The notes beneath the pieces were generated by a model. That model worked only from the letters and a program-made list of their open reading frames with translations. It did not search any database and was not told the origin of the DNA. From Triplophysa rosa (lineage: Eukaryota; Chordata; Actinopteri; Cypriniformes; Nemacheilidae), in the NCBI RefSeq assembly GCF_024868665.1, contig NC_079898.1, positions 8,337,777 to 8,401,776 on the forward strand: 64,000 nucleotides of DNA, in the 5' to 3' direction. Positions 1 through 12,014 of this stretch are shown one piece after another; the stretch's first letter is position 1, and the number at the start of each line of letters is the position of its first letter. Made by a program: the position numbers and the translations under genes.

Positions 1-440
1 CCACTTTGACAAACACTACAGCAAAACAACACAACACTTCCCCAAAACATCTCAGAAAAAACACTATAGCAAAACACCACAACAAAATCACTACAGAAAA
101 AATACTACAACAAAACCACTTTGACAAACACACCAGCAAAACAACACATCAAAAATACAACAAAAACGCTTTGACAAACACAACAACAAAACACTATAGC
201 AAAACACCACAAGACTTTCTGAAAACACACCACAGAAATAAACACTAACAAAACACCACTGTGAAAACACTACATCAAAAATACTACAAAAAACCCTTTG
301 ACAAACCCAGCAGCAAAACAACACAACACTACCATAAAACACCACCTAAAACACTGCAGCAAAACACTACAGAAAGAAAGCAAAATGCTACCAAAGCAAA
401 ATGCTACATCAAAACAAAAAGCACTTTGACCAAAGATTTG
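1..440. repeat. A/C-rich degenerate minisatellite
   Basis: The plus strand is almost free of G and repeats variants of 'ctttgacaaacac', 'agcaaaacaacac' and 'aaaacactacag'. The 'ctttgac' marker recurs near 3, 118, 170, 296 and 423, so longer units of about 115-127 bp are built from shorter ones. Open reading frames here are low-complexity artefacts. Confidence 0.8.
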
Positions 441-657
441 GCCAAAAACACTATGAAAATTAATTATCACTCGACTAGTTATGAAACAGGACACAATAAG
501 CTTGAAAATGACCATGTTTGCATTTTGTAAGATATGTCATCATTGCTGTTAAACAAAAACACTTTATTATGAGCTGCTTTATGGAGATCTTAATATTAGA
601 GCCGGTTCCACATTGATGACTAGGAGTGTGTGTATTCACCATTATACTCAAATGTGT

Positions 658-680
658 CACACACACACACACACACACAC
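658..680. repeat. (CA)n microsatellite
   Basis: About 12 uninterrupted CA units. Confidence 0.9.
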
Positions 681-2091
681 ATTCATACATCTAGTGACAT
701 CACTATGCAAAGGTGTGCAGTGTAGCTGTCAGCGCATGACAGAATCATTACTCAAAGCAACAAAAGAGACTTGTGTGTTATGTAAGGTGTGACTATCAGA
801 CGATTAGATCAAGCCTGGGAGGAGAGAGAGAATGTGTCAGGGAGTGAACGTGGGAGAGAGTAAGTCTGGTCGGCTCAAAGCTGGCATGAGGCAGCATTAA
901 TTGGTTAATGATTACTGATGCAACATGATAGCTCACCGCTGCACCTGCTTATGTCATCATCAGCAGAGCAAAAGCAGGCTTTTCATAGGGCTCTTAAAGT
1001 CCACCATTGTCCCCATTGGCAGCGAACGCTGAGTAGGTACAATGGACGATGTGTTTATTTTTATGATGAGTCTTTATGAGCGTGCTGTCGAGAGTGAGAC
1101 AGAAATAATGCGGAGTATTCAAGAGACAGCGGTGTCTTTGGAATTGTCTTCTTATCCATCAAAGTCACCGCGTTAGTCCAAAGAGCACTTCTGAAGGTAT
1201 CTGGTCCGTGACCGGACGTAACAAGAGGTCTAGACTGCAGGATTTCAACCTATGACTAATGAGTTTGTTTCAATCTAGACCATCCCATTACTCAGCGAGA
1301 GAGAGCATTAATCAGGACAGAGCTTAGATTGGAAAGCTTGCAGGAATCTGAAGGTAGCTGTCTACATGAGTGCACTGGCATCTGCGCTGAATGGCACGGG
1401 GCGCTTAGAGGCTCATAACTTCAGCCAGAGCAAACAAACCTTGAATCAACAGAAACTCCCTACTGTCTCCTCTTCTCTAAGGAGAAACTGATTTACTTCA
1501 CATCACAAGGAAGCTCAGAGTGTAGGCCGCGATGTATAGCATTTGTACAGTGCTGACACTCAATGCCAGGGGATTACTTCAAGCACTGTACTTTAATTGT
1601 GAAGTGTTTAAAGGTGAATGAAAGCAATCTGCAAAAGCAAGGGAGAAAGTGGAAAGATGTATCTTACTTTCTATAAATGACCTTTTGTTTGTGTCTGCAA
1701 ATGTATTCATTTTATAGTAAATCTTTCACAATCAGCCTGGCAGTTTTTGCAGTCTCCTTCGGCTAGACAGGCTTTATAAAAACATTTTTTAGAACATTTT
1801 TTTCTACACCACCTTTCACCAAAATGGGACTACACAAATACAAACTTCTTTCAGAATCAGCGTAACTTTCTTGTGGCTTGAGAGATGAATGATGACATGG
1901 ACTGTTTACATTAATGGAAAATCTGTCTACAAATGCATATATAAATATGCCACATGGGGATCTTTGTTTTTGAGTATTTATACATTTTTGTTTCCGAGTC
2001 CTAATCTAGCACTGGGAACTGACTGCAAAAAAAAAGGGTTTCATCTCAAATAAATACATTTATAATACTACTAATAATAATAATGATACAC
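681..2091. other. Non-coding, mostly unique DNA
   Basis: No coding exon or terminal-repeat element seen. It has a homeobox/HNF1-like stretch near 897-914 and ends in an (AAT)n-like tract at 2062-2090, directly left of the duplicated segment. Confidence 0.5.
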
Positions 2092-4265
2092 TTCGCAATG
2101 AGTTAAAAGCCATTATGTTAACCTTGTCTAAGTGGTTGGACAGGTTTAGGGGACGTGCTTCTACCAGACAGTACGGGTCACCTGATTTGATTGACAGACG
2201 CTCATTTTTCTCAGTCCTTTCATGTCTCAGACATCGAAACCCGCTGTGGGTTTTTCCAGTCCGGCTTATGGAGTAATGAGAACAAGAGGAATGAAAATTG
2301 CTGACGAAAAGAACAGCAGGGACACTGTCTGAAAGAGAGAGAGAGGGGGAAAGCAAAGAGGCAAGAGGTGGATTGGATGAAAGAATGGGAAACAAGATCA
2401 TCGCTTTACTCCAAAACGTAGTAAGCTGCCTATGGCAGCCTAATTTTAGGGCATTGTAGTCACGTCGCCAACATCCATGCAGTTGGAAGGTAATATAAGT
2501 GGGCTGCCTTCTAAAACCTAACCTAATTTTGGGGGAGAAGACAATCCCAGCATGCATTGCAACAAACAGATGGAAGATTACAAATATAATTCTAAATAAT
2601 TCCAGTCTAAATAAATGTAATAAATACTGATAAGTATCCATAAACATCTGATATATGTTTATGGCTATTAGCATATCATGCTCTTAGCTTAGCAACATGC
2701 TAACCGAAAAAGTCGAGTCTCCTATGTGGTGTGTAGTGTTTGATGTTTGTGTATCAAGTTAAATTGTAGATTACACAATGGATAGTATGTTGCCTTTTGG
2801 AGATTTTTGAGCAGGACAAATAAAGCTTGGTGGAAAAAAGATTAAAGACTTAAAGAGATTTGTCCCGAAAAACAAATTCTTCTTTGATGAATAGGTAAAC
2901 CTTACTGCTCTAGACCAACAGGTCAATGCGGAAGTGTGACACTCACTTTCTTCATCATTTGAAACAGCATTTTGGCAAGCACACATTACATAACCAAAAA
3001 CCTGTCCACACTAAGAATGTTTGGCTTTGTTCATGTTAACAAAGATGCTGCCCACATGGAACACTAATGAAAGCATCTAGACAGACATCAATAAACATCT
3101 GTATTTACTGGCACGGGAGATTTTTACAAGTCATACACTTGATTACCATTTATTATCATGCCAGGATTTATTGCTCCAAACACTTGTTTCGTGTTATCTT
3201 CTCAATAGGCTTCGGTATGACGTTGCCTGAGGGAGTTTAGCCATACTTTCCAAAGCACAATATGATGAACAGCGCCTTTGAAATGCAGGTCAAGTTACTC
3301 AGAAGCCCGGTGCTTCCTTGAGAGGCTGAATGGAAAAAACGTGTTTATCTGAGCCGGAGAAAAACACTGCCGAATCCTCCTTCCAACTGATTCATTATAG
3401 GCCTCCGGTGGGCGAGAGCCAATCAGGCAAGACCAAACTCTTTTCAGACTCCCAAGGACACACCAGAGGGTATCATGCGGGTTTAGTCAAGCAAACACAC
3501 AAACTCTCGCACATGCGCACACACACGCTCTTACAAAACGCTTCAAGCTAAAAAAAGACAAGGTTTTTGGGCTGCCCTTGAAACTGAACAGGCGCACATG
3601 AAGTCACACAAACAGCCCAAAAGACAACTAAAAAAACAACATTTTAAAAAGACAGACGTTGCCGAAATGACAGCCTCCACCAGGATTATGTTCTGTACGA
3701 ACACCAGCCCCAAGGGAAAGTGTCGGTTGCCGTGCCAACGTGACTGCAAAAATGACAATTGAGCTGTAAACCACAGCAGGAGGGGCCACGCCCTTCATCT
3801 CTCCTTCAGGGGCCCCCTAAGGGCACCGTCGTTCCCAGAATGCACCTAATCCTTACTGCCATTGCCACAACACCTTTTTTTCTTGTCCTATTTCCTTCCA
3901 CTCAGTCAGGTAGAGCATAACCAATAATGGCAGTCTGGCTGTGGTGTTGGCAGGCTAGGCAGGTCTCAGGGTGACTGTTATACAAAAGTTCAGCCAAGTC
4001 GTTTTGTGGAGTCACTTTGGGGGATTACTCACATCCTCTGGCCATCCCAGCCATTCTGAGTGACAGTTCGGCTGATAAATGACTGCAGATGGAGATGAAA
4101 GTGACAACCCCATAGGTCTTCACTTTTAAAATTAACACACTGTGTGTGTGGGTGTTCGGGCAAAGATTATATTTTTGGTTACTTTCAATACTACAAAATC
4201 TGGATTGTGCAAAACCATCTGTATGGTTGTTTATATGCTGTTATGATGTACTGGTTAAAGATATT

Positions 4266-4652
4266 GGGGGTCATTTATAAAGCGTGTGGGGGTTTTTTAT
4301 ACGCAAAAATACACGGCAACGTCCATATTTATAAAAACGGTCTTTGACGTGGAAAAGTGCTTGGCGCCACGTCAGGGTCTGAGCAGCTCATTTGTTTGTC
4401 TGAGTGCTGCAAGTTTTTGGAAATACACTGCTCGTAAAGGATTTGGACGGTGAGAGGTGAACTTTTATTTGTCAATGATAATAATTAGACACCGTTAAAA
4501 GGCAGAGATCTGAAACTGTTCAGCTACGGGCAATTTCAAGACCACTGGCGATGTATAGATTTTACATCTGAAAGTGAGGCATACACACTATGAATCACAT
4601 CATAAAATCAAACTTAGGACAGTTTCTACGCAACATTTTATAAATGAGGCCC
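4266..4652. mobile_element. MITE with 'cctcatttataaa' ends (copy 1)
   Basis: Imperfect terminal inverted repeats: 'gggtcatttataaa' on the left and 'tttataaatgaggccc' on the right. The interior has 'acggtctttgacgtggaaaa', shared with copies at 8999 and 34322. Non-autonomous, no coding capacity. Confidence 0.75.
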
Positions 4653-5801
4653 ATGATGGCAACAAAGAGGTGGTACGTCTGAACCTCACAAGAGGGAAAC
4701 AATTAAATGTTGCTAGCAACTTCAAGGTCATAGGTTCTGAAAGTTATATCCCATCATGACAGATTTTTTTGTTTCCCAGAATACTGGTAGGTGTCCCTAT
4801 CAGGCTTCTCAACTGGCAGTAACCACCATAAACCAACTTCATTCTGATCCAAGCTGCTTTTTGTCAGCAGTTTGAGTAAAAATTGCTTTGAATAAAAACG
4901 TTAAACAAATGTGTAAATGCCCTTGAGTAAGGCACTTAAGACTGGTGTGCTTCTAGGGAATTCTTTCTGCTATACTTTAGTTTTTGCTTTGGGTTAGCTG
5001 AGGGATGGATGATACATGGCTTTTTGTCTGACCCCTAGAGACGTGTGGCTGTGTGCATGAATTATGTGCATTAACAGGCACCACCTTGCATACGTAGAAC
5101 ATGCATTAATATACTGATTATGTCATTTCCTGGTATAAGGACTTTAACAGTACAGTACAGTATGTGCAAGTGATAAGGTATCCAAACACGTTAGATAAAA
5201 TATCTTTAATAACTCTCTATCCAGTCCTATACATTAGTTATTAAGCCATTAAGTATGTTTATTAAGTCATGGAAACTTTTGCTCATTTACATCCACATAA
5301 ATTTATATTCTTTGCTTTTGTTAAAGAATTATTAGGAGAAACATGAAACATATATGCTAACATGAATTAATTTATCTGTGAGGTGTCAGCGTATTTGGGT
5401 CTCTGCTGAGCTTTGAACTTAAACAAGTTGAAACAAACTTTTATCAAGACCTAGACCACACATTATCTAACCCTGAGGTATACCATATCTTGTTGCTATG
5501 AATAAGTAGTACTTAGAGTAAGAGTGTAAGAATGCTTCATTTTTCTGTGTCTTATAATAGCGTATACCGTAAAAATGGCTTAAAGCGGCCCTAACACACA
5601 CGGTTTCTGCCAATCTCATATTAATCTTGAGTACCTATAGAGTAGTATTGCATACGTTGTATCTTCAAACAGTATTTAGTTTGATCACATTTATAAAATA
5701 TAGATACAGCTGTACGATTATTTCCTAAAGCATATGGCGCGTGTGGGGGGGAGGGGTAGGCTGAATTAAAGCATGTGTAAAGCACCCATTGCCAACAAAA
5801 C

Positions 5802-6624
5802 TGTCATGAGTAAAGCACAGAGACGGCCCAGATGCGGTGAAATCCAAACTTTATTTGAACACGGCAGATAAGGAACAGACTAGACCCGACCGCGAGCGTT
5901 TCAGCCCGCGGTGGTAAGAGGTGACAGTGTCCGTGGATGCTGCAACAGCGACCCGGTGGTGAGAAGCGAGGATCCCAGAGGGAGTAGAGCACGGCGGCGA
6001 GGACGGAGGATAGGAACCCAGAGAAGGAGAGTCTGATAGAAAACTGGAGTTCCTCACTCAGTCCGAGTGCCGTGGCGAGAATCCGGAAGTGGGTTCCGGC
6101 GGGGAAGAAGATCGCCGATCCTCCGGGGAACCACTGGACGCTGACGGCTGCAGATGAACTAGATGCCCACGGGAGCTGCTGGGAGACAGGAAGGTTTCGA
6201 GGTGACAGACAGGGTAAGCAGAAATGGCAACGAGACAAAACTAAGACAGGACTAGACAAGAACTTCATCAGACGTGCCGCGGCAGCGTCTGGGTCAGTCT
6301 GAACTGGCTACCTAGAGCAACGATCAGACAATGGACGAGAGACACAGAGGGAAATATATAGGGGAAACATAACGAGATGTAAGGATAGTCAGGTGTGGGG
6401 TAATTACTGGGAACGAGTGCTTAATGAGAAATAAAGTAACAGGCGTGTGGCCGTGGAGTGGAAATTTACCAGTGCGGAGAATACTAAGGAAACACGGGGC
6501 GGAAAAAGATGCGCAGACACCGAGCACGGAACCAGCCACCGGCTAGCCACGTGCTCGACACACAACAACACAACAACACAACCCATGTGCAGGAAAATAC
6601 CCCGACCAGACCAAGAATGTGACA
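5802..6624 (-). mobile_element. Solo-LTR-like element, minus orientation (copy 1)
   Basis: Bounded by TGTCA...TGACA-type ends. Read on the minus strand it begins TGTCAC, has a TATATAT motif at 6355-6361, and carries AATAAA about 55 bp before the TCATGACA end, which is LTR architecture. The right 5-bp target-site copy is missing because the duplicated segment ends there. No internal retroviral genes are present. Confidence 0.65.
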
Positions 6625-6626
6625 AA

Positions 6627-6824
6627 TATTTATAAGAAAAAACATTAAATTACCATTTCTTTAACACCATTTAAGGCTTACACACCTACAGTCCTTGGAC
6701 GGCTCTTGAGTGCCTTTCACTGCCATGAAGCATTGGTATCAGAACAAATCCATTTTCATATGGAAGACAGACAGCTTTTTTCCTAAGGTCTTTCTGTTCA
6801 ATGAGCTTTCGTTTTCCAGGTCTT
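6627..6824. other. Unique spacer between the duplicate copies
   Basis: 198 bp not repeated elsewhere in the window. Its presence means the event was not a simple head-to-tail duplication, or that contigs were joined here. Confidence 0.7.
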
Positions 6825-8998
6825 TTCGCAATGAGTTAAAAGCCATTATGTTAACCTTGTCTAAGTGGTTGGACAGGTTTAGGGGACGTGCTTCTACCAG
6901 ACAGTACGGGTCACCTGATTTGATTGACAGACGCTCATTTTTCTCAGTCCTTTCATGTCTCAGACATCGAAACCCGCTGTGGGTTTTTCCAGTCCGGCTT
7001 ATGGAGTAATGAGAACAAGAGGAATGAAAATTGCTGACGAAAAGAACAGCAGGGACACTGTCTGAAAGAGAGAGAGAGGGGGAAAGCAAAGAGGCAAGAG
7101 GTGGATTGGATGAAAGAATGGGAAACAAGATCATCGCTTTACTCCAAAACGTAGTAAGCTGCCTATGGCAGCCTAATTTTAGGGCATTGTAGTCACGTCG
7201 CCAACATCCATGCAGTTGGAAGGTAATATAAGTGGGCTGCCTTCTAAAACCTAACCTAATTTTGGGGGAGAAGACAATCCCAGCATGCATTGCAACAAAC
7301 AGATGGAAGATTACAAATATAATTCTAAATAATTCCAGTCTAAATAAATGTAATAAATACTGATAAGTATCCATAAACATCTGATATATGTTTATGGCTA
7401 TTAGCATATCATGCTCTTAGCTTAGCAACATGCTAACCGAAAAAGTCGAGTCTCCTATGTGGTGTGTAGTGTTTGATGTTTGTGTATCAAGTTAAATTGT
7501 AGATTACACAATGGATAGTATGTTGCCTTTTGGAGATTTTTGAGCAGGACAAATAAAGCTTGGTGGAAAAAAGATTAAAGACTTAAAGAGATTTGTCCCG
7601 AAAAACAAATTCTTCTTTGATGAATAGGTAAACCTTACTGCTCTAGACCAACAGGTCAATGCGGAAGTGTGACACTCACTTTCTTCATCATTTGAAACAG
7701 CATTTTGGCAAGCACACATTACATAACCAAAAACCTGTCCACACTAAGAATGTTTGGCTTTGTTCATGTTAACAAAGATGCTGCCCACATGGAACACTAA
7801 TGAAAGCATCTAGACAGACATCAATAAACATCTGTATTTACTGGCACGGGAGATTTTTACAAGTCATACACTTGATTACCATTTATTATCATGCCAGGAT
7901 TTATTGCTCCAAACACTTGTTTCGTGTTATCTTCTCAATAGGCTTCGGTATGACGTTGCCTGAGGGAGTTTAGCCATACTTTCCAAAGCACAATATGATG
8001 AACAGCGCCTTTGAAATGCAGGTCAAGTTACTCAGAAGCCCGGTGCTTCCTTGAGAGGCTGAATGGAAAAAACGTGTTTATCTGAGCCGGAGAAAAACAC
8101 TGCCGAATCCTCCTTCCAACTGATTCATTATAGGCCTCCGGTGGGCGAGAGCCAATCAGGCAAGACCAAACTCTTTTCAGACTCCCAAGGACACACCAGA
8201 GGGTATCATGCGGGTTTAGTCAAGCAAACACACAAACTCTCGCACATGCGCACACACACGCTCTTACAAAACGCTTCAAGCTAAAAAAAGACAAGGTTTT
8301 TGGGCTGCCCTTGAAACTGAACAGGCGCACATGAAGTCACACAAACAGCCCAAAAGACAACTAAAAAAACAACATTTTAAAAAGACAGACGTTGCCGAAA
8401 TGACAGCCTCCACCAGGATTATGTTCTGTACGAACACCAGCCCCAAGGGAAAGTGTCGGTTGCCGTGCCAACGTGACTGCAAAAATGACAATTGAGCTGT
8501 AAACCACAGCAGGAGGGGCCACGCCCTTCATCTCTCCTTCAGGGGCCCCCTAAGGGCACCGTCGTTCCCAGAATGCACCTAATCCTTACTGCCATTGCCA
8601 CAACACCTTTTTTTCTTGTCCTATTTCCTTCCACTCAGTCAGGTAGAGCATAACCAATAATGGCAGTCTGGCTGTGGTGTTGGCAGGCTAGGCAGGTCTC
8701 AGGGTGACTGTTATACAAAAGTTCAGCCAAGTCGTTTTGTGGAGTCACTTTGGGGGATTACTCACATCCTCTGGCCATCCCAGCCATTCTGAGTGACAGT
8801 TCGGCTGATAAATGACTGCAGATGGAGATGAAAGTGACAACCCCATAGGTCTTCACTTTTAAAATTAACACACTGTGTGTGTGGGTGTTCGGGCAAAGAT
8901 TATATTTTTGGTTACTTTCAATACTACAAAATCTGGATTGTGCAAAACCATCTGTATGGTTGTTTATATGCTGTTATGATGTACTGGTTAAAGATATT

Positions 8999-9385
8999 GG
9001 GGGTCATTTATAAAGCGTGTGGGGGTTTTTTATACGCAAAAATACACGGCAACGTCCATATTTATAAAAACGGTCTTTGACGTGGAAAAGTGCTTGGCGC
9101 CACGTCAGGGTCTGAGCAGCTCATTTGTTTGTCTGAGTGCTGCAAGTTTTTGGAAATACACTGCTCGTAAAGGATTTGGACGGTGAGAGGTGAACTTTTA
9201 TTTGTCAATGATAATAATTAGACACCGTTAAAAGGCAGAGATCTGAAACTGTTCAGCTACGGGCAATTTCAAGACCACTGGCGATGTATAGATTTTACAT
9301 CTGAAAGTGAGGCATACACACTATGAATCACATCATAAAATCAAACTTAGGACAGTTTCTACGCAACATTTTATAAATGAGGCCC
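8999..9385. mobile_element. MITE with 'cctcatttataaa' ends (copy 2)
   Basis: Duplicate of the element at 4266-4652, carried within the tandem duplication. Confidence 0.75.
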
Positions 9386-10534
9386 ATGATGGCAACAAAG
9401 AGGTGGTACGTCTGAACCTCACAAGAGGGAAACAATTAAATGTTGCTAGCAACTTCAAGGTCATAGGTTCTGAAAGTTATATCCCATCATGACAGATTTT
9501 TTTGTTTCCCAGAATACTGGTAGGTGTCCCTATCAGGCTTCTCAACTGGCAGTAACCACCATAAACCAACTTCATTCTGATCCAAGCTGCTTTTTGTCAG
9601 CAGTTTGAGTAAAAATTGCTTTGAATAAAAACGTTAAACAAATGTGTAAATGCCCTTGAGTAAGGCACTTAAGACTGGTGTGCTTCTAGGGAATTCTTTC
9701 TGCTATACTTTAGTTTTTGCTTTGGGTTAGCTGAGGGATGGATGATACATGGCTTTTTGTCTGACCCCTAGAGACGTGTGGCTGTGTGCATGAATTATGT
9801 GCATTAACAGGCACCACCTTGCATACGTAGAACATGCATTAATATACTGATTATGTCATTTCCTGGTATAAGGACTTTAACAGTACAGTACAGTATGTGC
9901 AAGTGATAAGGTATCCAAACACGTTAGATAAAATATCTTTAATAACTCTCTATCCAGTCCTATACATTAGTTATTAAGCCATTAAGTATGTTTATTAAGT
10001 CATGGAAACTTTTGCTCATTTACATCCACATAAATTTATATTCTTTGCTTTTGTTAAAGAATTATTAGGAGAAACATGAAACATATATGCTAACATGAAT
10101 TAATTTATCTGTGAGGTGTCAGCGTATTTGGGTCTCTGCTGAGCTTTGAACTTAAACAAGTTGAAACAAACTTTTATCAAGACCTAGACCACACATTATC
10201 TAACCCTGAGGTATACCATATCTTGTTGCTATGAATAAGTAGTACTTAGAGTAAGAGTGTAAGAATGCTTCATTTTTCTGTGTCTTATAATAGCGTATAC
10301 CGTAAAAATGGCTTAAAGCGGCCCTAACACACACGGTTTCTGCCAATCTCATATTAATCTTGAGTACCTATAGAGTAGTATTGCATACGTTGTATCTTCA
10401 AACAGTATTTAGTTTGATCACATTTATAAAATATAGATACAGCTGTACGATTATTTCCTAAAGCATATGGCGCGTGTGGGGGGGAGGGGTAGGCTGAATT
10501 AAAGCATGTGTAAAGCACCCATTGCCAACAAAAC

Positions 10535-11272
10535 TGTCATGAGTAAAGCACAGAGACGGCCCAGATGCGGTGAAATCCAAACTTTATTTGAACACGGCAG
10601 ATAAGGAACAGACTAGACCCGACCGCGAGCGTTTCAGCCCGCGGTGGTAAGAGGTGACAGTGTCCGTGGATGCTGCAACAGCGACCCGGTGGTGAGAAGC
10701 GAGGATCCCAGAGGGAGTAGAGCACGGCGGCGAGGACGGAGGATAGGAACCCAGAGAAGGAGAGTCTGATAGAAAACTGGAGTTCCTCATTCAGTCCGAG
10801 TGCCGTGGCGAGAATCCGGAAGTGGGTTCCGGCGGGGAAGAAGATCGCCGATCCTCCGGGGAACCACTGGACGCTGACGGCTGCAGATGAACTAGATGCC
10901 CACGGGAGCTGCCGGGAGACAGGAAGGTTTCGAGGTGACAGACAGGGTAAGCAGAAATGGCAACGAGACAAAACTAAGACAGGACTAGACAAGAACTTCA
11001 TCAGACGTGCCGCGGCAGCGTCTTGGTCAGTCTGAACTGGCTACCTAGAGCAACGATCAGACAATGGACGAGAGACACAGAGGGAAATAAAGTAACAGGC
11101 GTGTGGCCGTGGAGTGGAAATTTACCAGTGCGGAGAATACTAAGGAAACACGGGGCGGAAAAAGATGCGCAGACACCGAGCACGGAACCAGCCACCGGCT
11201 AGCCACGTGCTCGACACACAACAACACAACCCATGTGCAGAAAAATACTCCGACCAGACCAAGAACGTGACA
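10535..11272 (-). mobile_element. Solo-LTR-like element, minus orientation (copy 2)
   Basis: As copy 1, but flanked by aaaac on both sides (10530-10534 and 11273-11277), a 5-bp target-site duplication typical of LTR elements. A 77-bp deletion between short 'gaaata' repeats removed the TATA-like motif. Confidence 0.7.
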
Positions 11273-11298
11273 AAAACACAGACATCAATTTCACTCAC

Positions 11299-11433
11299 CG
11301 CATGCGGTTCATGTCCGGCATCTTTTAGCGCTGGGACGGCTCCATATATCAGTTTCAAACGATCTCCAAATCCAGCGTTATATCCACCATTTATATAACA
11401 TTCATCACCCAAATGCAGTGAACAAACAAACAC
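11299..11433 (-). pseudogene. THAP-domain-like exon remnant
   Basis: The minus strand encodes FVCSLHLGDECYI and, after a short interval, LKLIYGAVPAL. This resembles the second half of a THAP C2CH zinc finger (C-S-x-H-F...C-F...AVP). It is bounded by TTCAG and GTGAGT, so it reads like a true exon of 135 nt. The solo LTR lies 27 bp beyond and a gapped (GA)n tract lies upstream. Whether it belonged to a host gene or to a THAP-containing transposase is open. Confidence 0.45.
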
Positions 11434-11452
11434 CTGAACTTCGCGAACGTAT

Positions 11453-11453
<1 letters not shown>

Positions 11454-11494
<41 letters not shown>

Positions 11495-11500
11495 NNNNNN

Positions 11501-11558
<58 letters not shown>

Positions 11559-11560
11559 NC
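11454..11560. repeat. (TC)n microsatellite with assembly gaps
   Basis: CT repeat interrupted by six Ns (11495-11500) and one N (11559). The true length is unknown. Confidence 0.95.
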
Positions 11561-11984
11561 TTCCATCTCTTAGAAGTGCAATGTTTATAAGTTTAGAGAT
11601 ACAAGGATTCTCAAAGAAACTGTCTAAACTGTTAAGGTGGTAGACATCACACAAACACATATTATCGGTTCTCTTTTCATTCACAAAGGCAAAGCCATCT
11701 TCATAAAGAAAGCAGGAGTCTTTTTTTTTGGTTGACACAAATGTCTGGTGGGGTGCTGGTGTAATGTGAACTTTGGTATTATCCATTTCTGCTATTCTCT
11801 TGAAAATTTGTGAAATAGGATTTTTTGCGTTTCTGACACTTTTCTTCAGTTTGTGCAGATGGTTCTCAAACTGAACTGCACATATCTCATTTAAAGAAGT
11901 TCCGAAATTCCTAACATCTTCTGCTAGGTGGACAAGAGAATGGACATTGTAAGAAGGAAAGATGGGGCTGTAGAGCTTAGTAGA
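11561..11984 (-). pseudogene. DUF4218/TNP2-like transposon protein fragment
   Basis: An open frame of about 140 codons encodes SYNVHSLVHLAEDVRNFG, then FENHLHKLKKSVRNAKNPIS. This recalls the segment NVHxLxHLxDDVxxxG...FENxLxxLKxxVR found in TNP2/DUF4218 proteins of EnSpm/CACTA-like transposons. A later part (SCFLYEDGFAFV onward) fits the family's C-terminal extension. Both ends run into CT/GA microsatellites, so it is a fragment. No terminal CACTA repeats were seen. Confidence 0.5.
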
Positions 11985-11987
11985 TGT

Positions 11988-12014
11988 TTTCTCTCTCTCT
12001 CTCTCTCTCTCTCT
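11988..12014. repeat. (CT)n microsatellite
   Basis: About 13 CT units directly upstream (minus strand) of the DUF4218-like fragment. Confidence 0.85.

Larger units (their letters stand above)
2092..6626. repeat. 4.5-kb tandem segmental duplication, copy 1
   Basis: Matches 6825-11274 at a constant offset of 4733 bp. I saw no difference in the first ~3.95 kb. The last ~560 bp carry about six substitutions, and this copy has 77 bp and 8 bp that copy 2 lacks. It contains a short inverted-repeat element (4266-4652) and an LTR-like element (5802-6624). No gene was recognised. Confidence 0.95.
6825..11274. repeat. 4.5-kb tandem segmental duplication, copy 2
   Basis: Begins at the same 'ttcgcaatg' as copy 1 and ends just past the LTR terminus. 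Here the LTR-like element is flanked by a 5-bp direct repeat (aaaac), so this copy probably represents the original locus. Confidence 0.95.

Noticed and set aside
658..680. CA repeats considered as CRISPR-like or regulatory arrays
   Set aside because: Simple microsatellites; no spacers and a eukaryotic context.
2060..2674. 204-codon minus-strand frame (and 6739-7407)
   Set aside because: Duplicated non-coding DNA; no domain, and the frame's ends differ only because the flanks of the duplication differ.
5804..6268. 154-codon minus-strand frame in the LTR-like element (and 10537-11001)
   Set aside because: Lies inside LTR sequence containing polyadenylation and promoter signals; no protein motif seen.
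6627..6824. Spacer between duplicates as the internal region of an LTR retrotransposon
   Set aside because: Only 198 bp, no primer-binding site or polypurine tract next to the LTR, no gag or pol sequence.
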